Shown here in pieces: positions 42,991 through 51,649 of a stretch of DNA of 64,000 nt. The DNA is from Bacillota bacterium. Its GTDB lineage: Bacteria > Bacillota > Negativicutes > Sporomusales > Sporomusaceae. The notes under the pieces are model-generated. The model made no database searches. It was not told where the DNA came from and saw only the letters and a program-made list of their open reading frames with translations. A program made the translations under genes and the position numbers. The stretch covers positions 1-64,000 of the forward strand of contig JAGGAB010000026.1 of NCBI GenBank assembly GCA_017889705.1. Direction: 5' to 3'. Numbering within the stretch: the stretch's first letter is position 1; each line of letters begins with the position of its first letter.

Positions 42991-43365
42991 TTAATCCTCC
43001 TGATTATTCAACTTCAGTATTTGGATCACTTTTACAACATTCTCCGGGGTTATCGGTTTTGAGAGTATCGCAAGGGCGCCATTTGCCAGACAATCCTTAT
43101 AGATAAATTTTTGCTTCCCTAATGTAGTAGTCATAACTATTTTTACTTTCTTATCAATTTTGGATAAAATCTTGAGAACGGCTAACCCGTCAGGAGCATC
43201 CATAATATAATCTAAAATAACAACATGTGGTTTAAAGGTGCGATGCTTTTCTAAGGCTTCAACCCCATTAACTGCCTCTTCAAACTCAGCAGAAAGCAGG
43301 CTTGCCAGTAAATCCTTTAACTGTGTTCTTATCAGCAATGAGTCATCCGCAATAAGAATGCGCAA
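42991..43365 (-). CDS. Single-domain response regulator (CheY-like)
   Basis: A 124-residue receiver without an output domain: ILIADDSLLIRTQL (acidic pair), VVILDYIMDAPDG (phospho-Asp about residue 52), the Thr switch in IVMTTTLGKQ and the Lys in ILSKPITPENV. It is the upstream partner of the adjacent HD-GYP gene, probably controlling it in trans. AAGGAGGGAC precedes the ATG. No kinase is adjacent. Confidence 0.93.
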   Translation of the reverse strand: MRILIADDSLLIRTQLKDLLASLLSAEFEEAVNGVEALEKHRTFKPHVVILDYIMDAPDGLAVLKILSKIDKKVKIVMTTTLGKQKFIYKDCLANGALAILSKPITPENVVKVIQILKLNNQED

Positions 43366-43532
43366 AGTCAGTCCCTCCTTGTTTTAGGACTAAAAATTCA
43401 TAACTATGAGTGGTAAAGCTGCTCGAACAAGGTGTTTAACTAGTACTTAATTCAGATAGGATATTTTGAATTTTCCCTATTGTAATGACAAATTCCTCCT
43501 GAATGTCGCATAATTCTACAAAATATTAAAAC

Positions 43533-43578
43533 AAACATCCTGTTGGCCAATTAAGGCCGGCAGGCCGGCGGGATGTTT
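43533..43578. terminator. GC-rich hairpin in the gap before the FMN-binding operon
   Basis: AAACATCC/GGATGTTT arms enclose further GC-rich complementary sequence (GGCC/GGCC). It lies in the 310-base region 43366-43675, which otherwise shows no gene. Confidence 0.5.
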
Positions 43579-43675
43579 ATACTTTTTTTCATTGCGTTGG
43601 CTCATAAAAGGTGGCATAATTTAATGGTCGAAACAGCATGGCGACAAACAAGGGCTATTAGTAGGAGGTAACACC

Positions 43676-43849
43676 GTGAAAGAGGTTGGCAATTATATAC
43701 TTACGTTTTTAGTTTTTGGCGCCTTTATGTACTTGGTACTGCCTATATTCCGCAAAGGCATGGAAAATCACCAGCGAATGCTTAAGGCTGCCTGGGGGGC
43801 ATTAGTATTTACGCTTGTTAAGGCGCTGCTTGCTTTTCTTCCGCGGTAA
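43676..43849 (+). CDS. Small two-helix membrane protein (57 aa)
   Basis: A GTG-start frame with TAGGAGGTAAC upstream. The product has two hydrophobic helices: YILTFLVFGAFMYLVLPIF and a second ending LVFTLVKALLAFLPR, separated by the charged RKGMENHQRMLK. The stop overlaps the ATG of the FMN-binding gene by one base (TAATG), so the two are translationally coupled. It may anchor or partner the FMN-binding protein. Not recognised as a named family. Confidence 0.75.
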   Translation: MKEVGNYILTFLVFGAFMYLVLPIFRKGMENHQRMLKAAWGALVFTLVKALLAFLPR

Positions 43850-44280
43850 TGGTACTAGTCAGGAGGCTAGGGAAAATAGATAAGTTTAAAAAAGGAATTA
43901 TTGCCCTATGCTGCATAGGGGCTTTGAGTGGCGGAACTTATCTCTATTCCTATATTGCAGAGCTTAATAACTATAAAACTATAGTTGCAGGATTACAAAT
44001 TAATGAGCTAGATTTATCCCAGGTAAAAGATGGTACCTTTCGCGGCAACTGTGATGCAATTTTTGTGGCGGCAGATGTAAGTGTTACTGTAAAAGATCAT
44101 AAGATAACCGAGATTCAGCTTATCAGGCACAAGACTGAGAGAGGTCAAACAGCTGAGATGATTCCTGCGAAGGTGATAAAGGCTCAGTCCTTGCAGGTCG
44201 ACACTATTTCCGGCGCTACCAACAGCAGTAAAGTAATCTTAAAGGCAATAGAAATCGCAGTAAACAGTGGAAGACAGTAG
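43849..44280 (+). CDS. FMN-binding domain protein (covalent flavin type)
   Basis: A 143-residue membrane-anchored protein: one N-terminal helix (GIIALCCIGALSGGTYLY) and a C-terminal FMN_bind domain (about 60-140) as in RnfG/NqrC and PplA-like proteins. The flavin-attachment motif VDTISGATNSSKVILKAIE contains SGAT, where ApbE would attach FMN to Thr. VKDGTFRGNCDAIFVAADV and ITEIQLIRHKTERG are typical. It probably carries electrons outside the membrane. Translationally coupled to the small membrane protein before it. ApbE is not in this window. Confidence 0.88.
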   Translation: MVLVRRLGKIDKFKKGIIALCCIGALSGGTYLYSYIAELNNYKTIVAGLQINELDLSQVKDGTFRGNCDAIFVAADVSVTVKDHKITEIQLIRHKTERGQTAEMIPAKVIKAQSLQVDTISGATNSSKVILKAIEIAVNSGRQ

Positions 44281-44294
44281 GGGAGAAGCAAATT

Positions 44295-44702
44295 ATGGTA
44301 ATAAAGCAGATTGCTGCAGAACAGACCTGGGAGTTAAGGCAAAGAGTTATGTGGCCGGATAAAAGTATTGACTATGTAAAATTAACCGATGATCTATCAG
44401 GAATTCATTACGGATTGTATGTAGAGCAAGAGCTCGTCTCCGTGATTTCCCTATTTATAAACAATAACGTAATTCAATTCCGCAAATTTGCCACTTCCAG
44501 CGAAAGACAGGGGGAAGGATGCAGTACTAAGCTACTAAATTATGTAGTCTCGGAAGCTGAAAAAATGGGAACCAAAGCCATCTGGTGTCATGCGCGGACC
44601 GAGAAAGTGCCGTTCTATAGAAGATTTGGACTGTATGAAGAGGGCGAGGAATTTGAGCGGGACGGAAAACGGTATGTAAAGATGACTCGAAGCTTTGAGT
44701 AG
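44295..44702 (+). CDS. GNAT family N-acetyltransferase
   Basis: A 135-residue acetyltransferase. The CoA-binding segment is SSERQGEGCSTKLLNYVVSE, preceded by FRKFATS, and the final strand is YRRFGLYEEGEEFERDGKRY. The substrate is unknown. It starts 15 bases after the FMN-binding gene, with GGGGAG upstream, so it may be co-transcribed with it. Confidence 0.88.
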   Translation: MVIKQIAAEQTWELRQRVMWPDKSIDYVKLTDDLSGIHYGLYVEQELVSVISLFINNNVIQFRKFATSSERQGEGCSTKLLNYVVSEAEKMGTKAIWCHARTEKVPFYRRFGLYEEGEEFERDGKRYVKMTRSFE

Positions 44703-44710
44703 TAGGGAAA

Positions 44711-44746
44711 AGATATAGCCAGCACAAAATAGTGCTGGCTATATCT
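44711..44746 (+). terminator. Terminator after the GNAT gene
   Basis: A 15-bp perfect stem AGATATAGCCAGCAC with its complement, followed by TTTT. Confidence 0.9.
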
Positions 44747-44944
44747 TTTGGGGTACCAAACCTGAAACTTGCCACCTTGCAATAATAAGAAAATAGGGGA
44801 CGGAGTGTCGATCACTCTGCCTCCTATTCATGTATTACAAGCCCTTTTTATGATTGTATTGATACATGATTTTTCCTGGAAGTGGCAATTCTAAATTAAG
44901 GTTAGCTTACTTGCTGCTGCATATAAAGCTGAGGACTGAAAGTA

Positions 44945-45100
44945 ATGAGTGTAGATGTATTTCTTAATTTTAATGGGAACTGTCGCGAAGCAGTTGAGTT
45001 TTATGCGCAGGTTTTCGGAACTGAAAAGCCACAATTTATGACCTTTGGAGATGCTCCCCCCGATAACTGCAATGCATTGTTTAAAACTATATTAATATAG
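44945..45100 (+). pseudogene. Truncated VOC (PhnB-like) protein
   Basis: The 51-residue frame starts SVDVFLNFNGNCREAVEFYA and continues QVFGTEKPQFMTFGDAPPD, the N-terminal motif of PhnB/DUF-type glyoxalase-fold proteins of about 140 residues. After NCNALF the similarity ends in KTILI and a stop, so roughly two thirds of the gene is missing. The ribosome site is poor. The rest of the gap 44747-45182 has a GC-rich hairpin near 44793-44830 and nothing else. Confidence 0.7.
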
Positions 45101-45182
45101 ATAATATATATTTTTAATTAATGATGTATTGCGATATAGTATGGCTAACAGGAACTATAGTAGAGGAACAGGAGGCTATACT

Positions 45183-45335
45183 ATGTACAATAAAACAATA
45201 AATAGAGATTTGATAATAGAAAAAATGAAAGATGACACTAACTGCGGCAAGTTGGCAAAGTTGATTTTGAGCCGTTATTCCATTCTGGGAGGATTCTGGT
45301 ATGAGATTCTGGATTGGGACGAGGTTTATAGCTGA
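45183..45335 (+). CDS. Small hypothetical protein (50 aa)
   Basis: An ATG with ACAGGAGGCTATACT upstream. The product (YNKTINRDLIIEKMKDDTNC, then GKLAKLILSRYSILGGFWYE) is a small mostly helical protein ending in an acidic DWDEVYS. A longer in-frame start at 45129 lacks a ribosome site. A degenerate piece of a related gene lies at 51486-51530. The family is unknown to me. Confidence 0.65.
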   Translation: MYNKTINRDLIIEKMKDDTNCGKLAKLILSRYSILGGFWYEILDWDEVYS

Positions 45336-45401
45336 TTTGACTACGACTGAAGTACACTATTACCGCCTAAAGATGACGCAAACATTTGTGCAATAATTAA
45401 T

Positions 45402-45438
45402 AAGGCACCACCTCAAATGTTATTTGAAGTGGTGCCTT
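45402..45438. terminator. Terminator of the malic enzyme gene
   Basis: A 17-base near-perfect stem AAGGCACCACCTCAAAT with its complement, just past the malic enzyme stop codon. Confidence 0.9.
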
Positions 45439-45461
45439 GCTGTTTGTATTTTAAAAGAAAT

Positions 45462-46691
45462 CTAACGTCCTAGCTTAATGCGGGCAGCCGCATTGGCTCT
45501 CACTTGTTCAGGATCAATTTGTATTCTGGCCACTCCTGTTTCCATAGCAGCGCGGGCTACGGCGGCAGCTACTGCCGGAGCAACACGTGGGTCAAAAGCA
45601 TCTGGCACAACATAATCTTCTCTAAGTTCATTTTCCGGAATTAAATTGGCAATGGCATGAACAGCGGCAATTTTCATTTCTTCGTTAATTTGACGGGCAC
45701 GAACATCGATAGCGCCGCGGAACACTCCGGGGAAAACGTTAACGTTGTTGACTTGGTTGGGGGCATCTGAGCGGCCTGTGCCTGCTACTTTAGCTCCGGC
45801 AGCCTTGGCTTCGTCATAGCTGATTTCCGGTACCGGATTAGCCATGGCAATTACAATAGAATCGGCATTCATTGTGCCGATAATTTCTTTGGTAAATGAG
45901 CCTGGAGCCGAGACACCAATGATAGCGTCGGCGCCCTTAGCTATCTCAGCTAAGTTGCCTTGGCGTTTTTCCTGGTTGGTAACCTTGGCAAGCTCTTCCT
46001 GGATGCGATTTAGGCCTGGCATCCCGGCATATAAAGCACCGTTGATGTCAACCATGGTAACATTTTTAGCTCCGGCATTTACGAGTAAACGGCCAATAGC
46101 TGTACCGGCTGCGCCTGCGCCGTTAACGACAATTTTGGCAGCTGCCAGATCTTTTTTCACAAAGCGTAATGCGCCAATAAGCGCAGATAAAGCGGCGATA
46201 GCAGTGCCATGCTGGTCATCATGGAATACCGGAATATCCATGGTTGCTTTTAATGCATCTTCAATGTCATAACATTTTGGCGAGGATATGTCTTCCAGGT
46301 TAATGCCGGCAAAAGTCGGCTGCAACAGTTTTACAGTCTCGATAAACTTGGCAGGATCTTTGGTATCGAGGCAAATTGGCACAGCATCAACATCGCCGAA
46401 AACTTTAAATAAAACAGACTTTCCTTCCATTACAGGCATGGCGGCTTCTGGGCCAATATCACCCAAACCCAGTACCCGGGTTCCGTCACTGACTACCGCT
46501 ACCATGTTGCCGCGGCAAGTATATTCAAAGGATAAATCTTTATTATCTTTGATATCCTTACAAGGTTCAGCTACACCTGGCGTGTAAGCCAAGCTCAAAT
46601 CATGCCGGCTAGAGAGCGGCACTTTGCTGGCTACTGCTAATTTTCCCTGATGATCCTTATGCAGCTTAATCGCTTCTTCTCTTATACTCAT
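45462..46691 (-). CDS. NAD(P)-dependent malic enzyme (short bacterial type)
   Basis: A 409-residue malic enzyme that oxidatively decarboxylates malate to pyruvate. Motifs: SLAYTPGVAEPCKDI, the metal-binding and catalytic LEDISSPKCYDIED, PVFHDDQHGTAIAALSA (with the metal Asp), the Rossmann loop VVNGAGAAGTAIGRLLV and IVIAMANPVPEISYDEA. The length lacks the phosphotransacetylase extension of MaeB. AAAAAAGGATGTG precedes the ATG. It lies 35 bases after the DASS carrier gene and is the last gene of a malate-uptake and malate-use unit under a two-component system. NADP versus NAD preference is not certain. Confidence 0.95.
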   Translation of the reverse strand: MSIREEAIKLHKDHQGKLAVASKVPLSSRHDLSLAYTPGVAEPCKDIKDNKDLSFEYTCRGNMVAVVSDGTRVLGLGDIGPEAAMPVMEGKSVLFKVFGDVDAVPICLDTKDPAKFIETVKLLQPTFAGINLEDISSPKCYDIEDALKATMDIPVFHDDQHGTAIAALSALIGALRFVKKDLAAAKIVVNGAGAAGTAIGRLLVNAGAKNVTMVDINGALYAGMPGLNRIQEELAKVTNQEKRQGNLAEIAKGADAIIGVSAPGSFTKEIIGTMNADSIVIAMANPVPEISYDEAKAAGAKVAGTGRSDAPNQVNNVNVFPGVFRGAIDVRARQINEEMKIAAVHAIANLIPENELREDYVVPDAFDPRVAPAVAAAVARAAMETGVARIQIDPEQVRANAAARIKLGR

Positions 46692-46726
46692 AGAAACACA
46701 TCCTTTTTTAGTTTTTCATATATACC

Positions 46727-48130
46727 TTACCATAAGCCGAGAACTTTCCACCACATAGAGCCAATACCTACCCAGATAACCATGTTAACAATTGATACTA
46801 TAAAGCCCAGACGCCACCAAGTGCTCTGATCGACATAACCGGCACCAAAATAGATGGGCGAAGGTCCGGCGGCGTAATGGGTAAGGGACATACAGAGATT
46901 AGACATAAATGCAAGTGCCAAGGCTACCAGATAGGCCGGTGCGCCAGCGGCTACCGCAACTGCGGCGAAGGCGGCATACATAGCGGTAATATGGGCGGTA
47001 AGACTGGCAAAACCGTAATGCGCATACATGTAAACCACCAAGAGTACTACCAGGGCAGGAACCCATGCTACTCCTACAATGCTGCTGCTTACTGTTTTGG
47101 CAAACCAAGCAATGAAGCCAAGCTTGTCAAGGAAGCCGGCAAGTGCCACAATACTTCCCATCCATACCAGCGTGTCCCAGGCGCCTTTTTCATCAAGAAC
47201 ATCTTTCCATTCCAATACTTTGGTTGCTAACATTATCGATACAGCCAAGATGGCCACAAAAGTTGCGTCAAATTTGGTATATTGCGAGGTACCCCACAGA
47301 AGTAGCGCGCCGACAAAGACGGCGGCAATAATTTTCTCTGCTGTGCTCATAGGGCCCATTTTGCTTAACTCATCAGCGGCCATTTGCTTTGCTTCCGGCG
47401 TTTTGGTAATTTCAGGCGGATATATCTTATACAATAAATAAGGTACTACAATCAGGGAAAGGATTCCGGGAACACTGGCCGCAGCAGCCCAAAGCCCCCA
47501 ACTGATATTAATTTTAAGAGTTTTGGCGGCAAATTCTACACATAATGGATTGCCGGCCATTGCTGTCATGAACATAGCAGACGTAATGGTGTTGCCCTGG
47601 TAAGCTGTTTGCATCAAATACGCGCCAACTTTACGGGCGGACGCTCCCGGTTCGGAACCGAAGGCTGCACTCAAACTGCGTACAATCGGAAATAAAATGC
47701 CGCCGGCACGCGCGGTGTTGGAAGGGGTTGCCGGACTTATAATAAGATCACTAATTACCATGGAATAACCCAGTTTTAAAGTGCTGTCCCCAATTGCCTT
47801 GATAATCATGTAGGCAATACGGCGTCCCAAGCCGGTTTTGATAAATCCTTTGGCAAATAGAAAAGCAGCAACAATCAGCCAAATGGTAGTATTGCTAAAA
47901 CCACTCAGTGCTTCAGCCGGCTTTAAGATACCGGCAAAAACAGAAAAGGTAAGGCTGAAAATCGCCACAGCTCCAATTGGGACAGGTTGCAGTATGAAGC
48001 CTGCAATGGTTGCAACAAATACGGCAAATAATTGCCAGGCCTGTGGCTTGACGCCGGCAGGTATAGGGATAAACCAAATAATAATACCAATAGCAACCGT
48101 TAGCAGCGCATTTCGCAAGTCCTTATTCAT
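46727..48130 (-). CDS. DASS family dicarboxylate carrier (CitT/malate-type)
   Basis: A 467-residue carrier with about 12-13 hydrophobic helices. It shows DASS signatures: SGFSNTTIWLIVAAFLFAKG, the first binding hairpin region SPATPSNTARAGGILFPIV, GNPLCVEFAAKTLKI and the C-terminal SLTHYAAGPSPIYFGAGYVD with STWWRLGF. This pattern is that of the CitT/2-oxoglutarate-malate subgroup, an exchanger or symporter of C4-C6 acids. GGAGAGTGAG precedes the ATG. It is followed by malic enzyme and preceded by a CitB/DcuR-type regulator, so malate is the likely substrate. Confidence 0.93.
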   Translation of the reverse strand: MNKDLRNALLTVAIGIIIWFIPIPAGVKPQAWQLFAVFVATIAGFILQPVPIGAVAIFSLTFSVFAGILKPAEALSGFSNTTIWLIVAAFLFAKGFIKTGLGRRIAYMIIKAIGDSTLKLGYSMVISDLIISPATPSNTARAGGILFPIVRSLSAAFGSEPGASARKVGAYLMQTAYQGNTITSAMFMTAMAGNPLCVEFAAKTLKINISWGLWAAAASVPGILSLIVVPYLLYKIYPPEITKTPEAKQMAADELSKMGPMSTAEKIIAAVFVGALLLWGTSQYTKFDATFVAILAVSIMLATKVLEWKDVLDEKGAWDTLVWMGSIVALAGFLDKLGFIAWFAKTVSSSIVGVAWVPALVVLLVVYMYAHYGFASLTAHITAMYAAFAAVAVAAGAPAYLVALALAFMSNLCMSLTHYAAGPSPIYFGAGYVDQSTWWRLGFIVSIVNMVIWVGIGSMWWKVLGLW

Positions 48131-48244
48131 AGCTCACTCTCCTCCAATATTATTTTTATATAACCCCCTTTTATAGTACCTGCAATTTACCAGTCGGTAT
48201 AGTTTTCTCAACTTTCTAAATAGTTTAGTAAGTAAAGTAAGTGA

Positions 48245-48270
48245 AAAACCAGCCGCTTGGGCTGGTTAAA
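48245..48270 (-). terminator. Terminator of the response regulator gene
   Basis: AAAACCAGCC/GGCTGGTT stem overlapping the regulator stop codon. On the minus strand it ends in a T run. It separates the regulator from the carrier operon. Confidence 0.8.
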
Positions 48271-48970
48271 GATAATGCTTTATTATGCTTGCATCAGTAT
48301 CGACACATTGATATCTATATACTGGCCTGCCTATTGAGCCATAGGTGATTTCTAAATGTAAAACTTCTAAGTTTCTTAAAAAATCCAGATATTTGCGCAT
48401 GGAAACCCGAGAAATGCCCACTCGTCTTGCCATTTCTTCGGTTGTGAAACCGTTGCCCTGCTCAGCCAGAATATTTTCCCACACAACCTTTAGTGTATTG
48501 CGGTCAAGGCCTTTCATCAGCTCAACCTTGCTTGACTGCTCCTTACCTAAAATGCAATGATCAAGCTCGGATTGATTCAAGGTAGGCTGTTCACGCATAC
48601 ATTCGGCACGTGTCTTATAAGCAGAGAGTGCAGCTTCCAGTCTCTCAAATTCAAAGGGCTTAATTAAGTAATCTACTGCTCCGTATTGTAAAGCTTTTTT
48701 TATACTGGGACTGTCACTGGCGGCTGTCACCGCAAGAACATCTACGCTTTTTCCCAGTGTTCGGATTTGTTTTAGCAAATCAAGTCCATCCATTCCCGGC
48801 ATATAGATGTCAAGTAGAACCAGATCAATATCATGCTTATCTAAGAGTTGCAGCGCTGCATCACCTGAACCTGCGGCAGCGATCACTTTGAAGCCTGTCA
48901 TCCGGGCAAGATAGCGCCGGTTTAACTCGGCAACCATTGGGTCATCTTCTACAATCAGCACCTTAATCAT
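48266..48970 (-). CDS. Response regulator, CitB/DcuR/MalR family
   Basis: A 234-residue regulator. Receiver (1-120): IKVLIVEDDPMVAELNRRYL, VLLDIYMPGMDG (phospho-Asp) and YLIKPFEFERL. The C-terminal half contains TLKVVWENILAEQGNGFTTE and the helix-turn-helix EMARRVGISRVSMRKYLDFL, typical of the CitB/DcuR group. The ATG is at 48968-48970, preceded by AAGGGTG; it overlaps the kinase 3' end by eight bases, so the pair is translationally coupled. It is expected to activate the downstream carrier and malic enzyme in response to a C4- or C6-dicarboxylate. Confidence 0.92.
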   Translation of the reverse strand: MIKVLIVEDDPMVAELNRRYLARMTGFKVIAAAGSGDAALQLLDKHDIDLVLLDIYMPGMDGLDLLKQIRTLGKSVDVLAVTAASDSPSIKKALQYGAVDYLIKPFEFERLEAALSAYKTRAECMREQPTLNQSELDHCILGKEQSSKVELMKGLDRNTLKVVWENILAEQGNGFTTEEMARRVGISRVSMRKYLDFLRNLEVLHLEITYGSIGRPVYRYQCVDTDASIIKHYL

Positions 48971-50573
48971 TCTGCACACCCTTGCTTTCGTATGGTAAAG
49001 TTACGATAAACCGTGTACCTTTCCCAGGTTCTGAAAGAACTTCGATTTCGCCGCCAAGTCTGTCCAAACTGCTTTGTACCAGGAAAAGCCCTAAGCCACG
49101 ATTATCGGCTTTGGTGGAATAGCCCTTCGTAAAGATAGCTTCTTGCAATTGTGGACTCATGCCGGGGCCGGTATCGATTACTTCTATATTTAATTCGCTG
49201 TTATCATAGTGAAAATATACGTTAACCCGTTTTACTGTAGAATTGGCTACTGCTTCTAACGCATTCGCCAAAAGATTGCCGACTATTGTGATCAATTCAT
49301 GGTTAACCTCAGGATGATTTGATTCCGGCAGGAAGCTATCTTTTGCCAGTGTAAGTTCTACTCCCAATTCCCTTGCACGGCTTAGTTTTCCTAGCAAAAA
49401 TCCTGCCACTACCGGATCTTTAATCCGGATGCCGACAAAGTTGACTTCGGTTTGCTGGTCATGCGCAATGGTTTTAATATAACTGGCAAGCTGGTCATAA
49501 GACTCCATGCGCACAAGGCCGAGAATTACATGTAACTTATTTCTAAACTCATGAGCCTGGGAACGAAGTGCTTCGGCATAATTACGTACGCCGGTAAGCT
49601 GTTCAGCCAACTGGCTCATTTCGGTTTTGTCCCTAAAAGTGGCAATAGCTCCCACAATCTCACCATTAACAATGATCGGAAAACGATTGGTTAAGATGAT
49701 TACTCCGTGAATATCCTGCTCCTGATCCAATTCGGCCTGGCCGGATGCAAGTACATCGGTAAGTCGGGTGTTGGGGATACATTCATCAACCTTTTTTCCG
49801 GCCGGATCAATGTCGATGCCGGCAAGCTGAAAGAGGCGTGCCGCTTCCTGGTTAACCAAGGTAATGCGAGATTCTTTGTCCACTGAGAGAATGCCCTCCC
49901 TAACCGATTGGAGCATGGCGCTGCGTTCTTCAAGCAGCTTGGCAATCGTAAAAGGCTCTAGGCCAAATAAGGTCTTTTTTATATTGCGGGCCAGCAGCAC
50001 GGCGCCGATAATGCCTACTAGCAGGCCAAGGCCTGTGCCAAAGTAGATAATACTCCGGCCTTGGGCAACTGTTTGCTCAACATCATCAAGCAATATACCA
50101 ACAGAAACCGCGCCCAGTTGTCTACCATCAGGGGCAAATATCGGAGCAAAGGCGCGTAAGGATGGGCCTAATGTCCCCGCAGCAACAGAGACATATTCTT
50201 GGCCCTGGAGTGCCGCAATTTCATCACCGCCGACAAAATGCTGCCCAATTTTGGTTGGATCAGGGTGCGATTTGCGAATACCGTTCATATCCATCACGAC
50301 AATAAACTCTACCTTGGTTACTCCCAAGAGATAGTTGGTAAAGGTCTGTATATCTGTGTCATCGCGCTGCGTATTTAACGCCTCAATCACTACAAGTGAA
50401 CAGGCTGTCATGCGGGCAATGTCAGAGGCTTTTTCAGCCAGATTTTTTTGCGTATTTTCAGCGATGTGACTGCTGATCAGCACATTGGTCATCAGCAACG
50501 CCAGAGCAACAACCCCGCATACCAGCAGAGTGATTTTAGTTTGCAAACTGACATATGGTTTTTTTAACGCCAA
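48963..50573 (-). CDS. Sensor histidine kinase, CitA/DcuS/MalK family
   Basis: A 536-residue membrane kinase. TM1 is at about 15-35. The periplasmic single-Cache (PDC) domain (about 40-175) contains FIVVMDMNGIRKSHPDPTKI and GQHFVGGDEI, the DcuS/CitA ligand-pocket region. TM2 is at about 178-198, then a PAS domain (SVREGILSVDKESRITLVNQ). The HisKA-like SPOB region with acceptor His is in EALRSQAHEFRNKLHVILGL. HATPase_c follows (GNLLANALEAV, DTGPGMSPQ, NRGLGLFLV). It probably senses malate, fumarate, succinate or citrate. It is paired with the following regulator. Confidence 0.93.
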   Translation of the reverse strand: MALKKPYVSLQTKITLLVCGVVALALLMTNVLISSHIAENTQKNLAEKASDIARMTACSLVVIEALNTQRDDTDIQTFTNYLLGVTKVEFIVVMDMNGIRKSHPDPTKIGQHFVGGDEIAALQGQEYVSVAAGTLGPSLRAFAPIFAPDGRQLGAVSVGILLDDVEQTVAQGRSIIYFGTGLGLLVGIIGAVLLARNIKKTLFGLEPFTIAKLLEERSAMLQSVREGILSVDKESRITLVNQEAARLFQLAGIDIDPAGKKVDECIPNTRLTDVLASGQAELDQEQDIHGVIILTNRFPIIVNGEIVGAIATFRDKTEMSQLAEQLTGVRNYAEALRSQAHEFRNKLHVILGLVRMESYDQLASYIKTIAHDQQTEVNFVGIRIKDPVVAGFLLGKLSRARELGVELTLAKDSFLPESNHPEVNHELITIVGNLLANALEAVANSTVKRVNVYFHYDNSELNIEVIDTGPGMSPQLQEAIFTKGYSTKADNRGLGLFLVQSSLDRLGGEIEVLSEPGKGTRFIVTLPYESKGVQND

Positions 50574-50909
50574 CTAGTATCACTCCTAATGCTAAGGTAA
50601 GTATTGGATGAACTATTTTTTACGGCTTGGGTGTAGGCTTTATTACTACAGTTATGATTTTGTTTAATTATACCGGAAACAAAGATAAAAAACCACTAAA
50701 GCAACTGTGGCTTTCTCCACTTCCGACTTATTATTTAGCCAATCAAGACGCATAGCGAAGGCAATAAAATCTTCTCAACAATTGATAATTTTAACAGGGA
50801 AACTAATACGAATATAGAATAATAACCATGTTGCTTTGAAAAGGAAACTATGGTTAGTTTTGCGTAATAGCGCTAATCATATAGAAACCCATAAAAGGAG
50901 TGTCATATT
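50574..50909. other. 336-base intergenic region between the malate system and pagL-like gene
   Basis: A/T-rich, divergent promoter region. I see no gene, RNA family or repeat in it. Promoters for the kinase (minus) and the PagL-like gene (plus) should lie here but no convincing boxes stand out. Confidence 0.5.
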
Positions 50910-51476
50910 GTGCGTAGATTGATTTGTCTAGCTATTGTCATTAATTTTCTGCTGATTTTCCTGCCTGAAAACTCTTACTGCTATGCAGCTAACTCCGAGT
51001 TTGAGCTGGAGTGGGACTACTTGAATTCTTCCAATAATGACCGTGAGCTTGATACGGTATCATTACATATACTTAAGAAAATTTCTGAAACAAAAAATAA
51101 GTCTATATATAGAGGGATTACAATCACTCGACCGCTTGGAAACGTAACTCTTGAGAACCAGACACAATCACAAGACAGTTCTGCTGTCGGCATTGGACCC
51201 ATTTACATGTTTCGCACTGAAAAACATTATCCGGGAAAGCTATCGGCGGCATTTGATATAAGCGGTGGAGTTATCTTATATGACAAACCTTTTCCCGCAG
51301 GAGGTCGATATTATGATTTCATGTGGCGGCTGGGGCCTAAATTCATTTATAAAATCAACGAAACCTCATCAATAAATGTCGGATATATGCTAATGCATGT
51401 TTCTAACGGTTTTAAAACTCATAATCCTGGGTATGATGCCCACGGACTTTCCTTGGGGTTTGTGACAAAGTTTTAA
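50910..51476 (+). CDS. PagL-like lipid A 3-O-deacylase (outer membrane)
   Basis: A 188-residue protein with a signal peptide (RRLICLAIVINFLLIFLPEN, SYCYA) and alternating beta strands of an eight-stranded outer-membrane barrel ending in FVTKF (terminal Phe). The active-site region MHVSNGFKTHNPGYDAHGLS holds the PagL/acyloxyacyl-hydrolase His-x-Ser-Asn motif and the NPG turn. It would remove an acyl chain from lipid A. The start is GTG with AAAGGAGTG upstream. Its presence shows that the host has an LPS outer membrane, fitting the Negativicutes. Confidence 0.85.
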   Translation: MRRLICLAIVINFLLIFLPENSYCYAANSEFELEWDYLNSSNNDRELDTVSLHILKKISETKNKSIYRGITITRPLGNVTLENQTQSQDSSAVGIGPIYMFRTEKHYPGKLSAAFDISGGVILYDKPFPAGGRYYDFMWRLGPKFIYKINETSSINVGYMLMHVSNGFKTHNPGYDAHGLSLGFVTKF

Positions 51477-51485
51477 ATCGTTCAA

Positions 51486-51530
51486 GATGATCTAACTGTG
51501 GTAAGTTTGCAAAGTTGATTTTGAGACGTT
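51486..51530 (+). pseudogene. Fragment related to the 50-aa gene at 45.2 kb
   Basis: Forty of 46 aligned bases match 45231-45276 (encoding DDTNCGKLAKLILSR), with one deleted base that breaks the frame. Flanks do not match. It appears to be a relic of a second copy. Confidence 0.55.
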
Positions 51531-51649
51531 AAGAAAGACATTACCACCGTCCCTGATCTTCCTATCATGGAATACCAAGGGATGGTTTATAGTTTCCTTA
51601 AAAATGGTATGATATGATTTAAGCTTTTTATCAAAGGAGGTCGACAAAT

